Source: Paracoccaceae bacterium (lineage in GTDB: Bacteria > Pseudomonadota > Alphaproteobacteria > Rhodobacterales > Rhodobacteraceae). Taken from it: a stretch of 64,000 nucleotides of DNA. Made by a program: the position numbers and the translations under genes. The stretch spans positions 1 through 64,000 of the forward strand of contig PAQV01000051.1 in assembly GCA_002709405.1 (NCBI GenBank), given 5' to 3'. Shown in pieces: positions 55,192 to 64,000 of this stretch (position 1 is the first letter of the stretch; every line of letters begins with the position of its first letter). Under the pieces are notes generated by a model, which saw only the letters and a list, made by a program, of their open reading frames with translations, did no database searches and was not told the DNA's origin.

Positions 55192-55572
55192 GACGCCGAG
55201 ACACCGGCTTGCCTGCAACCCTGGTTCATCTGTTCCTCCTCCGGCGGGGCCTGTGCTGGCCCCCAAGCTTCCCGATGCACCGCCACGGATCTGAATGGGC
55301 CCCCTGCCTCCCACGGCGCTGGCCCGTCCGACGACGGTGATCTCCTCCCGATGTCCGGTGCCGATCCGTGACCGGACACCGTGCTCCCATTGACGGGTAG
55401 CAAAATCGAGAGGTCCTTTCAACATTTTTAGTGCAATGTACTAAAAAACAGGAGGCACGATTTTTCCATACCAAACCATGACGTTGTTTGCCCCTGACCC
55501 GCCGAAACAGGCGTCGGCCGGTGACGTCGGGTGTCGAATTACCAGCTGAAGAATGTGCAGATGGGCACAGGA
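55192..55572. promoter_or_regulatory. TRAP operon leader and promoter region
   Basis: 381 nt between dctQ and the end of the acyl-CoA ligase pseudogene. The key element is the dyad at 55425-55447, more than 230 nt upstream of the dctQ start, implying a long leader. AT-rich sequence at 55450-55490 is the likely promoter zone. I see no separate gene. Confidence 0.45.
55425..55447. promoter_or_regulatory. Operator candidate upstream of TRAP operon
   Basis: TTTTTAGT-N7-ACTAAAAA, with perfect 8-bp arms. Its centre contains GTGCAATGTAC (55431-55441), differing by one base from the GTACAATGTAC palindrome upstream of the peptide importer. The shape fits a GntR-type (FadR-like) dimer site. Confidence 0.55.
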
Positions 55573-56932
55573 TCAGACCCTGCGGGTCTGCCCGTCCCAA
55601 TGCGGGGCCCGCAGGGCGACCTTGTCGATCTTGCCCAGGGCGGTCATCGGCAGGCGGTCCACCAGGTGGAAGGCCTTCGGAGCATGCACCGGGCCCTTGC
55701 TGGCCCGCACGTGGTCGCGCATCTCGGCCGTGTCGGGCCGTGCGCCGTCGTGGGGGACGACATAGGCCACCACCGCCTCGCCCACTTGTCGTCCGGGATC
55801 CCGATCACCGCGGCCATCGCCACCATGTCATGCGAGGCCAGCACGTCCTCGACCTCTTTCGGGTAGACGTTGAACCCGCCGGACACGATCTTGTCCTTCA
55901 GCCGGTCCTCGATGGTCAGCCGCCCCTCGGCATCCGCGATGGCGATGTCCCCGGTGTGCAGCCAGTCCCCGCCCATGGCCTTGGATGTCGCCTTCGGGCG
56001 TCAGAAGCCGCACCATGGCGGTCGAAACCGGGTGTCCGCAGGCCGCCAGCAGGTCGGGACGGTCCGGATCGTGGTCTCCCCGGGGCAGCACGGCGATCGG
56101 GTAACATTCCGTCTGGCCATACAGCCGGGCAAAGACGGGACCCAGCGTGGCGATCCAATGCGCCAGGCGCGCCGGGGCCATCGAGGCCATCGGGGCCGCG
56201 CCGTAAAGCAGCAGCTCCAGTGAGGCCAAGTCGTGGTCCGCGATGTCGGGATGATCGAGCAAGGCGTAGATCATCGTCGGCACCAGAAGCCTCATGTTGA
56301 TCCGCGCGCGGGCAATGGTCGGCAGGACCTTCCCCGCCCCGAAGCCGCGCATCAGGTAGACCGGGCCGCCGCGCAGCAGGACCGGCACGATCTTGGTGCC
56401 ACCAACATGGCTGATCGGCGCCACGGCAAGGTCGCCCGGCGTGTCGGGCAGGTCGAGCGGAGGACCCGAATGCGCCCCGGCCAGCCGGACAAGGTCCGTC
56501 TCGCCGCCATCGCCCAGCGTCAGGTGCAAGGGCTCGGGACATTCCCCGGCCAGATCCGCCGCCCCGGCCTCATGGTCCAGGCCATCCACGATGACTGCGC
56601 GGGGCGTCAGTTCCGCGATCTGCGCGGCCTGGTCCGGGCGCGTGCCCAGCGGGTGCAGGTTGCTGACACCGGCCCCAAGGGATTGCGCCGCGATGACCGC
56701 GCACCAGTACACGGCCCGGTTCGACGCCAGGATGGCGACGCAATCGCCCGCACGGATCCCACGCTACTGGAGCACGGCCTGCATCCCGTCGATCAGCCGG
56801 GGCGGCCTCGGCGCAGGTCATCCGGCTCTCGGGCCAGACAAAGGCCGCGCGGTGTGGATGCCGGGCCAGGGCCCTGAGAGCCAGCGCCGCATCGGTCGGG
56901 CCGCTACGGGCCGTCCACGGATCCTCTGTCAT
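55573..56932 (-). pseudogene. Frameshifted acyl-CoA synthetase (AMP-binding)
   Basis: Remnant of an AMP-forming fatty-acyl-CoA ligase covering nearly full length (about 450 codons) but in several frames. From ATG 56932: MTEDPWTARSGPTDAALALRAL; a frame change near 56803; an in-frame TAG at 56764-56766 (VLQ*RGIRAGD); the core to 55985 with LYGQTECYPIAVLP; a frame change near 55980; then GDWLHTGDIAIADAEGRLTIEDR and DKIVSGGFNVYPKEVED; a one-base deletion near 55786 (IPDDK / GEAVVAYVV); and the C-terminal LPMTALGKIDK with the catalytic Lys. Three frameshifts and one stop; sequencing error cannot be excluded but is unlikely for all. Confidence 0.85.
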
Positions 56933-57105
56933 GTCCGGTCGCCTCCCCCAGATAGCCATGTGCCAGCCGGCCCACGACACCGGCCAGCGGGCCGCCAGCA
57001 TGTCCCTGAGCACCGAAGGCCGTTCTGGCCCTTGGTTTGACCCGTGGCTTGGCCTTGGGCTTGATCCTGGGCTTGACCCATATCCATCTGTCCCCGGAAC
57101 CACCC

Positions 57106-58239
57106 TTAGGCGGTCAGCCCCCGGGCAATCACGATGCGCTGCACATCGCTGGTGCCTTCGTATATCTGGCAGACCCGGACATCGCGATAGATCCGCTCGA
57201 CCGGAAAATCGCGGGTATAGCCATAGCCGCCAAAGGTCTGGATGGCGTCCGAACAGACCCGTTCCGCCATTTCCGAGGCAAAGAGCTTGGCCATGGACGC
57301 GGCCTGCAGCGCCGGTTCGCCCGCGTCGCGCAGCGCGGCGGCATGCAGCACCAGCTGGCGCGCGGCCTCGATCCGGGTGGCCATGTCGGCGAGGCGAAAG
57401 GCCACCGCCTGGTGCTCGATCAGCTTGCGCCCCATGCTTTCGCGCTCGCCGGCATAGGCAATCGCCGCCTCCATCGCCGCGCGCGCCATGCCCACCGATT
57501 GCGAGGCGATGCCGATCCGCCCGCCTTCAAGGTTGGCCAGCGCGATGCGATAGCCCTGACCTTCCTCGCCCAGGATGTTCTCGGCCGGGATCTCGCAGCC
57601 CTCGAACACGATCTGCGCCGTGTCGGACAGGGTCTGGCCCAGCTTGTCCTCGATCGAGGCGACCCGGTAGCCCGGCGTTGCCGTCGGGACGATGAAGGCA
57701 GAAATGCCCTTCTTGCCCGCGTCCGGATCGGTCACCGCAAAGACGATGGCCGTGTCGCCGTTCTGCCCGTTGGTGATGAACTGCTTCACCCCGTCCAGCA
57801 CCCAGCCCGCATTGGTCCGCCGGGCCCGCGTCTTCAGCGCAGAGGCGTCCGACCCGGCGTGCGGTTCGGTCAGGCAAAAGGCCCCAAGCGCCTCGCCCCG
57901 GGCCATCGGCCGCAGGAAGGCCTGCTTCTGCTCCTCGGTGCCGAACTTCAGGATCGGCGCGCAGCCCACCGAGTTATGGACCGACATGATCGTCGAAACG
58001 GCCCCGTTGCCGACCGCGATTTCTTCGAGCGCGACCGCATAGGCCACGTTGTCGACGTCGGCTCCGTCGTAGTCTTCGGGCACCAGCATGCCCAACATGC
58101 CAAGCGCGCCCATCTCGGCGATCTCGTCCTTGGGGAAATGCTTGGTACGGTCCCATTCGGCGGAATTCGGGGCCAGCCGGTCGGCCGCGAAACGGCGCGC
58201 CATGTCCCGGATCATGGTCTGGTCTTCGGTCAGTCTCAT
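57106..58239 (-). CDS. Acyl-CoA dehydrogenase
   Basis: 377-aa FAD-dependent acyl-CoA dehydrogenase. Motifs: [13 protein letters not shown] (FAD/substrate loop), [17 protein letters not shown], and [18 protein letters not shown] at the C terminus. The catalytic Glu equivalent is probably in the IYEGTSD segment, as in short-chain enzymes. The start MRLTEDQ at 58239 is preferred over an upstream ATG. It is the last gene of a 7-8 gene operon for CoA-thioester catabolism; its first dehydrogenation step feeds the enoyl-CoA hydratase and thiolase encoded upstream. Confidence 0.93.
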   Translation of the reverse strand: MRLTEDQTMIRDMARRFAADRLAPNSAEWDRTKHFPKDEIAEMGALGMLGMLVPEDYDGADVDNVAYAVALEEIAVGNGAVSTIMSVHNSVGCAPILKFGTEEQKQAFLRPMARGEALGAFCLTEPHAGSDASALKTRARRTNAGWVLDGVKQFITNGQNGDTAIVFAVTDPDAGKKGISAFIVPTATPGYRVASIEDKLGQTLSDTAQIVFEGCEIPAENILGEEGQGYRIALANLEGGRIGIASQSVGMARAAMEAAIAYAGERESMGRKLIEHQAVAFRLADMATRIEAARQLVLHAAALRDAGEPALQAASMAKLFASEMAERVCSDAIQTFGGYGYTRDFPVERIYRDVRVCQIYEGTSDVQRIVIARGLTA

Positions 58240-58249
58240 TACGATGGTC

Positions 58250-58357
58250 CTACAGCTTTTCGACGGCAATGGCGTCCGCGACAGGGATCCCGGACACGGT
58301 GCCCCGGACCCCGCCCATCGGGGCCCGGGCCATGCCTGCCTTCACAAGAGGATCCAT
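58250..58357 (-). CDS. Possible 35-aa small protein
   Basis: A short frame ([13 protein letters not shown]...AIAVEKL, TAG stop) fills the gap between the nitronate-monooxygenase-like gene and the acyl-CoA dehydrogenase gene, with 13 and 10 nt on either side. AAAGGG lies about 8 nt before its ATG. The placement fits a real small gene, but the sequence is unfamiliar and could be a remnant of a deleted gene. Confidence 0.35.
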   Translation of the reverse strand: MDPLVKAGMARAPMGGVRGTVSGIPVADAIAVEKL

Positions 58358-58370
58358 TTTGGCGCCCTTT

Positions 58371-60508
<2,138 letters not shown>

Positions 60509-60514
60509 AGTCTG

Positions 60515-61297
60515 TTATCCCTTCTGGAAATCCGGTTTGCGGCGGTCCAGGAAAGCCTGGACGCCCTCGCGCCCCTCGGGGCCTTCGCCCGCCGCAACGA
60601 TGCTTTGAAGTTCACGGTCCATCTGCGCGACGAAGCCTTCGGTCATGCCCGTCTGCATCAGCCAGCGGGCCCTGCCCATCGCCCCCACGGCGCGGTCGGC
60701 CAGGCTGGCGGCCAGTGTGTCACCCTCGGCGATGAGGCCGTCGGGCGGCGCGATCCGCGTGGCCAGGCCGATGGCAACGGCGTCCTCGGCGCTCACGCAG
60801 CGGTTCGACAAAATGATGTCCTGCGCCTGCCGCAACCCGACAAGGCGGGGCAGCATCCAGGACATGCCACCATCCGGGGTCAGGCCGATGCCGCCATAGG
60901 CCGCGGTGAAATTGGCCTCAGGCGCGGCCAGGACGAAATCTCCGCTGATCGCCAGGCTCATGCCAGCACCGGCGGCGGGGCCGTTGACCAGCGTGACCAG
61001 CGGTTTCTTCATCGCCGCGAACTGGGCCAGCGCCTGGTGCAGCGTTCCGGCCAGCTTGGCCAGGAAGGCACCGATGGCATCCCCGTTCCGGGCAAAATCG
61101 CCAACATCGCCGCCGACGCAGAACATCCGCCCGGCCCCGGTCAGGGTCACCACCCGCACCTCGGGATCATTGGCGACCGCCAGCGCGGCCTCCAGCAGCG
61201 CATCGGCCATCGGCTGGTTGAAGGCATTGCCCGCGTCCGGCCGATTGAGGGTCAGGCGGGCGACGGGGCCCGCGCGGTCGATCAGGACTTCGGTCAT
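60515..61297 (-). CDS. Enoyl-CoA hydratase/isomerase
   Basis: 260-aa crotonase-fold enzyme. The oxyanion-hole segments MFCVGGDVGDFA and GPAAGAGMSLAISGDFVLA are present, but the second catalytic Glu region reads GGIGLTPDGGMSWMLPRLVG: Asp replaces the usual Glu, so isomerase activity or altered hydration is possible. The start at 61297 overlaps the phosphotransferase stop (ATGA); the longer frame to 61495 is rejected. Confidence 0.9.
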   Translation of the reverse strand: MTEVLIDRAGPVARLTLNRPDAGNAFNQPMADALLEAALAVANDPEVRVVTLTGAGRMFCVGGDVGDFARNGDAIGAFLAKLAGTLHQALAQFAAMKKPLVTLVNGPAAGAGMSLAISGDFVLAAPEANFTAAYGGIGLTPDGGMSWMLPRLVGLRQAQDIILSNRCVSAEDAVAIGLATRIAPPDGLIAEGDTLAASLADRAVGAMGRARWLMQTGMTEGFVAQMDRELQSIVAAGEGPEGREGVQAFLDRRKPDFQKG

Positions 61298-62364
61298 CGG
61301 CAGGCCTCCATCGCATCGACGGCGAGGTCGACAAGCCGCGGATAGGCCGCCACGCGCTCCGCCGCATGGGCCGAGGCCGCCTGCCCCCGTGCCACCCGCC
61401 CCTTGATCCCGTGAAAGATCGCCGCCAGCCGGAAGAAGTTGAACGCAATGTAGAAATCGTAGTTCGGGATGTCGTCGCGCCCGGTGTTGGCGCAATATTC
61501 GGCGACGTATTCAGCCTCGGTCGGCAGCGAGAGCGTCACCGGATCCACGTCGCCGATCCCGGCCACGATATCGGGCGGCATCCGGTACATGATCGCGTGA
61601 TAGGCAAAGTCGGCCAGCGGGTGGCCCAGGGTCGACAGCTCCCAGTCCAGCACCGCCAGGATGCGCGGTTCGGTGGGGTGGAAGATCATGTTGTCACAGC
61701 GAAAATCGCCATGGACGATGGTGCTTTCGTCACCGTCGGGAATGGCGGTCGGCAGCCACGCGATCAGCCGGTCCATGCCCGCGTCGCGGCCCGCGTCCTC
61801 GTCCGCCAGGTAGCTTTTGCTCCAGCGTCCGATCTGGCGTTCGAAGTAATTGCCGCGCCGGCCGTAATCGCCCAGCCCGACCGCTTCGGGATCAAAGCCG
61901 TGCAGCTGCGCCAGCACCCGGTTCATCTCGGAATAATAGGCCCACCGGTCGGGGGCCGGCACCTCGCGGAAGCCCGCGTCCCAGAAGATCCGGCCGTCGA
62001 CCATGTCCATCACGAAGAACATGGACCCAACGATGCTGTCATCCGTGCACAGGCCATGGACCCGCGCGACCGGGAAGCCTTGGCGATGAAGCGCGCCCAG
62101 AACGCGTGCCTCGCGATCCACGGCATGAGCGCCCTTGGCCAGTTGCCCCGGCGGCTTGCGGCGCAGCACGTAATCGCCGCTTTTGGCCACCAGCTTGAAG
62201 GTCGGGTTGGATTGGCCGCCCTTGAACTGAAAAAGCTCCACCGGCCCTTCGAAGCCGTCGACATTGGCCCGCAGCCAGCCGGTCAGGGCCTCCATGTCAA
62301 AGCCGAACCCCTCGCGGACCGGGACCACGCCGGCATTGGCCTCGGCGCTCAGCGCGTCACTCAT
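61294..62364 (-). CDS. LvaA/ACAD10-11-type phosphotransferase
   Basis: 356-aa aminoglycoside-phosphotransferase-fold kinase. The glycine-rich FKGGQSNPTFKL loop, catalytic loop VHGDFRCDNMIF and metal loop LDWELSTLGHPLADFAYH are typical of LvaA and of the kinase domain of ACAD10/ACAD11. These phosphorylate the 4-hydroxy group of 4-hydroxyacyl-CoA, which a partner acyl-CoA dehydrogenase then eliminates. Here the dehydrogenase gene directly upstream overlaps it by 4 nt (ATGA), mirroring that partnership. No LvaB homologue is seen next to it. Confidence 0.88.
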   Translation of the reverse strand: MSDALSAEANAGVVPVREGFGFDMEALTGWLRANVDGFEGPVELFQFKGGQSNPTFKLVAKSGDYVLRRKPPGQLAKGAHAVDREARVLGALHRQGFPVARVHGLCTDDSIVGSMFFVMDMVDGRIFWDAGFREVPAPDRWAYYSEMNRVLAQLHGFDPEAVGLGDYGRRGNYFERQIGRWSKSYLADEDAGRDAGMDRLIAWLPTAIPDGDESTIVHGDFRCDNMIFHPTEPRILAVLDWELSTLGHPLADFAYHAIMYRMPPDIVAGIGDVDPVTLSLPTEAEYVAEYCANTGRDDIPNYDFYIAFNFFRLAAIFHGIKGRVARGQAASAHAAERVAAYPRLVDLAVDAMEACR

Positions 62365-63551
62365 GCCTCGTTCGCCTTCTTCCAGTCGCGCTTGATCTTC
62401 TTGGCCAGGGACCATTTGTGGACCTCGGTCGGACCGTCGTAGATGCGGAAGGCGCGGATCTCGCGGAAGACCTGTTCGACGATCGTATCCGCCGTCACGC
62501 CCTGCCCGCCCATGACCTGCACGCAGCGATCGGCCACACGCATCAGCGCCTCGGACACGGCGACCTTCGCCATGGAGCTTTCGACCGTGCCCAGCACGCC
62601 GGTGTCCAGCACGTCGGCACACCAGTAGACCATCAGCTCGGCCTGTTTCAGGTCGATCAGGTTGTCGGCCAGCATGAAGCCCACGCCCTCGTGATCGACC
62701 AGCGGCTTACCGAAGGCCATGCGGCGGTTGGCATAATCCGACGCTATTTCGTGCGCGCGGATGCAGGCGCCCAGCCAGCGCATGCAATGGGTCAGCCGCG
62801 CGGGCGACAGGCGGACCTGCGCATAACGGAAGCCCTCGCCGCTTTCGCCCAGCATCTGCGTTGCAGGAACCCGCAGGTTGTCGATGGTCACGACCGCATG
62901 GCCGCCCGGCATCGAGCTGTCGAGCGTGTCCATCACCCGCTCGATCCGGATCGCCGGGTCGGGCAGATCGACCATGAACATGCAGGCGCCATCGCCGGAC
63001 TTGGCCATGACGATGCCCAGCCCGGCCCCGTCGGCCCCGGTGATATAGGTCTTGCGCCCGTTGATGACCCAGTGATTGCCGTCCGGCTGGCAGGTGGTCA
63101 TCATCATCGACGGGTCCGACCCGGCCCCGCCATCCGCGGCCGGTTCGGTCATGAAGAAGGCCGAGCGCATGTCGCCCCGGACCATCGGCTCCAGGAACTG
63201 CTTCTTCAGCTCGGGCGAGCCGACCTTGCCCAGCAGGTACATGTTGCCCTCGTCCGGCGCAGCCACGTGACAGGCCAAAGGCCCAAGCGGCGACAGGCCC
63301 GACCGGATCAGGACACAGGCGGTTTCGCGGTGGCTCAGGTGCGTGTCGTCGTCAAGGATGTGCGGCGTCAACACCCCGTGCCGGCGGGCCAGGTCCTTGA
63401 GCTCGACGGACAGCTCTTCCAGCGGTCCGTGCGGCGTGCGGCGGGGGTCCTTCTCGAAGGGCACGACGACATCACGGACAAAGGTTTCGACCCGGTCCGC
63501 GATCGCCAGCGCCCGGTCGGACATGCCGGAATTGGTCAGCGCAAAGGTCAT
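62361..63551 (-). CDS. Acyl-CoA dehydrogenase, ACAD10/11-like
   Basis: 396-aa acyl-CoA dehydrogenase. [73 protein letters not shown] are typical of the long-chain/ACAD10-11 group (PTEVHK end). It overlaps both neighbours by 4 nt: the SDR gene upstream and the phosphotransferase downstream. Likely to act with the phosphotransferase on 4-hydroxy- or branched acyl-CoA. Confidence 0.92.
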   Translation of the reverse strand: MTFALTNSGMSDRALAIADRVETFVRDVVVPFEKDPRRTPHGPLEELSVELKDLARRHGVLTPHILDDDTHLSHRETACVLIRSGLSPLGPLACHVAAPDEGNMYLLGKVGSPELKKQFLEPMVRGDMRSAFFMTEPAADGGAGSDPSMMMTTCQPDGNHWVINGRKTYITGADGAGLGIVMAKSGDGACMFMVDLPDPAIRIERVMDTLDSSMPGGHAVVTIDNLRVPATQMLGESGEGFRYAQVRLSPARLTHCMRWLGACIRAHEIASDYANRRMAFGKPLVDHEGVGFMLADNLIDLKQAELMVYWCADVLDTGVLGTVESSMAKVAVSEALMRVADRCVQVMGGQGVTADTIVEQVFREIRAFRIYDGPTEVHKWSLAKKIKRDWKKANEA

Positions 63552-64000
63552 TTCGGAGCCATGCGGATCGCGCCGTCCAGGCGGATCGTCTCGCCGTTCA
63601 GCATCGGGTTGTCGACGATGGCCGCCACCATCCGGGCATATTCCGACGGATCGCCAAGGCGCGGCGGGAACGGCACCTGGCGGCCCAGGCTGTCCTGCGC
63701 CTCCTGCGGGAGGGTGGCCATCAGGGGCGTCAGGAAGAGGCCCGGCGCAATGGTCATCACGCGGATGCCGTAGCGGGCGAATTCCCGGGCCACGGGCAGC
63801 GTCATGCCGACGATGCCCCCCTTTGACGCCGCATAGGCCGCCTGCCCGATCTGCCCGTCGAAGGCCGCGACCGAGGCGGTGTTGATGATCACGCCCCGTT
63901 CCTCGCCCAGGGGCTCTGCCGTATGCAGGGCGGCGGCGAATTTCGACAGCACGTTGAAGGTGCCGAAGAGGTTCACGTTCACGAGCGAAGTGAACTCCGG
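63548..64000 (-). CDS. SDR-family 3-hydroxyacyl-CoA dehydrogenase (partial, N terminus outside window)
   Basis: C-terminal 150 codons of a short-chain dehydrogenase; the frame is open to base 64000 and the N-terminal NAD-binding part lies beyond. The active-site Ser is in [11 protein letters not shown] and the YxxxK in YAASKGG; the end [10 protein letters not shown] resembles type-II 3-hydroxyacyl-CoA dehydrogenases (HSD10-like). It is the upstream neighbour of the ACAD10/11-like gene (ATGA overlap) and would oxidise the 3-hydroxyacyl-CoA intermediate. Confidence 0.9.
   Translation of the reverse strand, partial: PEFTSLVNVNLFGTFNVLSKFAAALHTAEPLGEERGVIINTASVAAFDGQIGQAAYAASKGGIVGMTLPVAREFARYGIRVMTIAPGLFLTPLMATLPQEAQDSLGRQVPFPPRLGDPSEYARMVAAIVDNPMLNGETIRLDGAIRMAPK

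Noticed and set aside
55192..55425. N-terminal extension of dctQ back to an ATG at 55425
   Set aside because: DctQ proteins start just before the first membrane segment; the extension is Gly-rich, polar and begins at the operator dyad.

Overview
The window is GC-rich (HNH island aside), densely packed and dominated by transporters and catabolic enzymes. Gene content (several complete ABC importers, a TRAP transporter, a DUF1127 protein, AcnB, an Lrp-type regulator, a LvaA/ACAD-type acyl-CoA operon) points to an alphaproteobacterium, most likely Rhodobacterales (Roseobacter/Paracoccus-like). This assignment is inference from gene content and style; no rRNA or tRNA gene was seen.

Layout. (1) 1-5026 (+): end of a Gfo/Idh/MocA oxidoreductase, then a CUT1 sugar ABC importer (two permeases, binding protein, ATPase). 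(2) 5027-6641: lower-GC island with one HNH endonuclease, ending at a perfect 20-bp palindrome. (3) 6642-15824: an RpiR-family regulator with a divergent PLP racemase/aldolase-type gene and an NTF2-like gene, then GH20 hexosaminidase, M81 (MlrC) protein, MFS transporter and CutC, with NagB and RidA on the opposite strand. This looks like an amino-sugar locus; four GAAA-N4/5-TTTC dyads sit at its two promoter regions. (4) 16187-19335: amidase, 68-aa small protein, amidase. (5) 19413-24405: Lrp/AsnC regulator, DUF1127 protein, alpha/beta hydrolase, aconitase B. (6) 24763-32716: polysaccharide deacetylase-like enzyme and flavin monooxygenase facing a complete dipeptide-type ABC importer. (7) 33429-36573: esterase plus TonB-dependent receptor, probably siderophore use. 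(8) 36937-42404 (+): polyamine-type ABC importer with a 5-formyl-THF cyclo-ligase-like protein and a 2OG-Fe(II)-type oxygenase. (9) 42499-43095: what looks like the decayed remains of a branched-chain amino-acid transporter operon.

(10) 43151-50357 (-) is the most unusual region: one overlapping operon encoding a STAS protein, an RsbW-like kinase domain fused to a membrane sensor, a sensor-HAMP domain fused to a complete MFS transporter, a lone periplasmic binding protein (ABC_sub_bind type), a GNAT-like protein and a membrane HAMP-SpoIIE phosphatase. This is a complete partner-switching set with two or three transmembrane inputs and a transporter built into one of them, and no sigma factor nearby. 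A ferric-reductase-type flavocytochrome lies upstream.

(11) 52211-55191 (-): TRAP transporter (DctQ, DctM, DctP). (12) 55573-64000 (-): a frameshifted acyl-CoA ligase, then acyl-CoA dehydrogenase, a possible 35-aa ORF, nitronate monooxygenase-like enzyme, thiolase, enoyl-CoA hydratase, a LvaA/ACAD11-type phosphotransferase, a second acyl-CoA dehydrogenase and a partial SDR. The phosphotransferase plus dehydrogenase pair suggests catabolism of 4-hydroxy acids. The operator-like 11-mer GT(A/G)CAATGTAC occurs upstream of both the peptide importer and the TRAP operon, suggesting a shared regulator.
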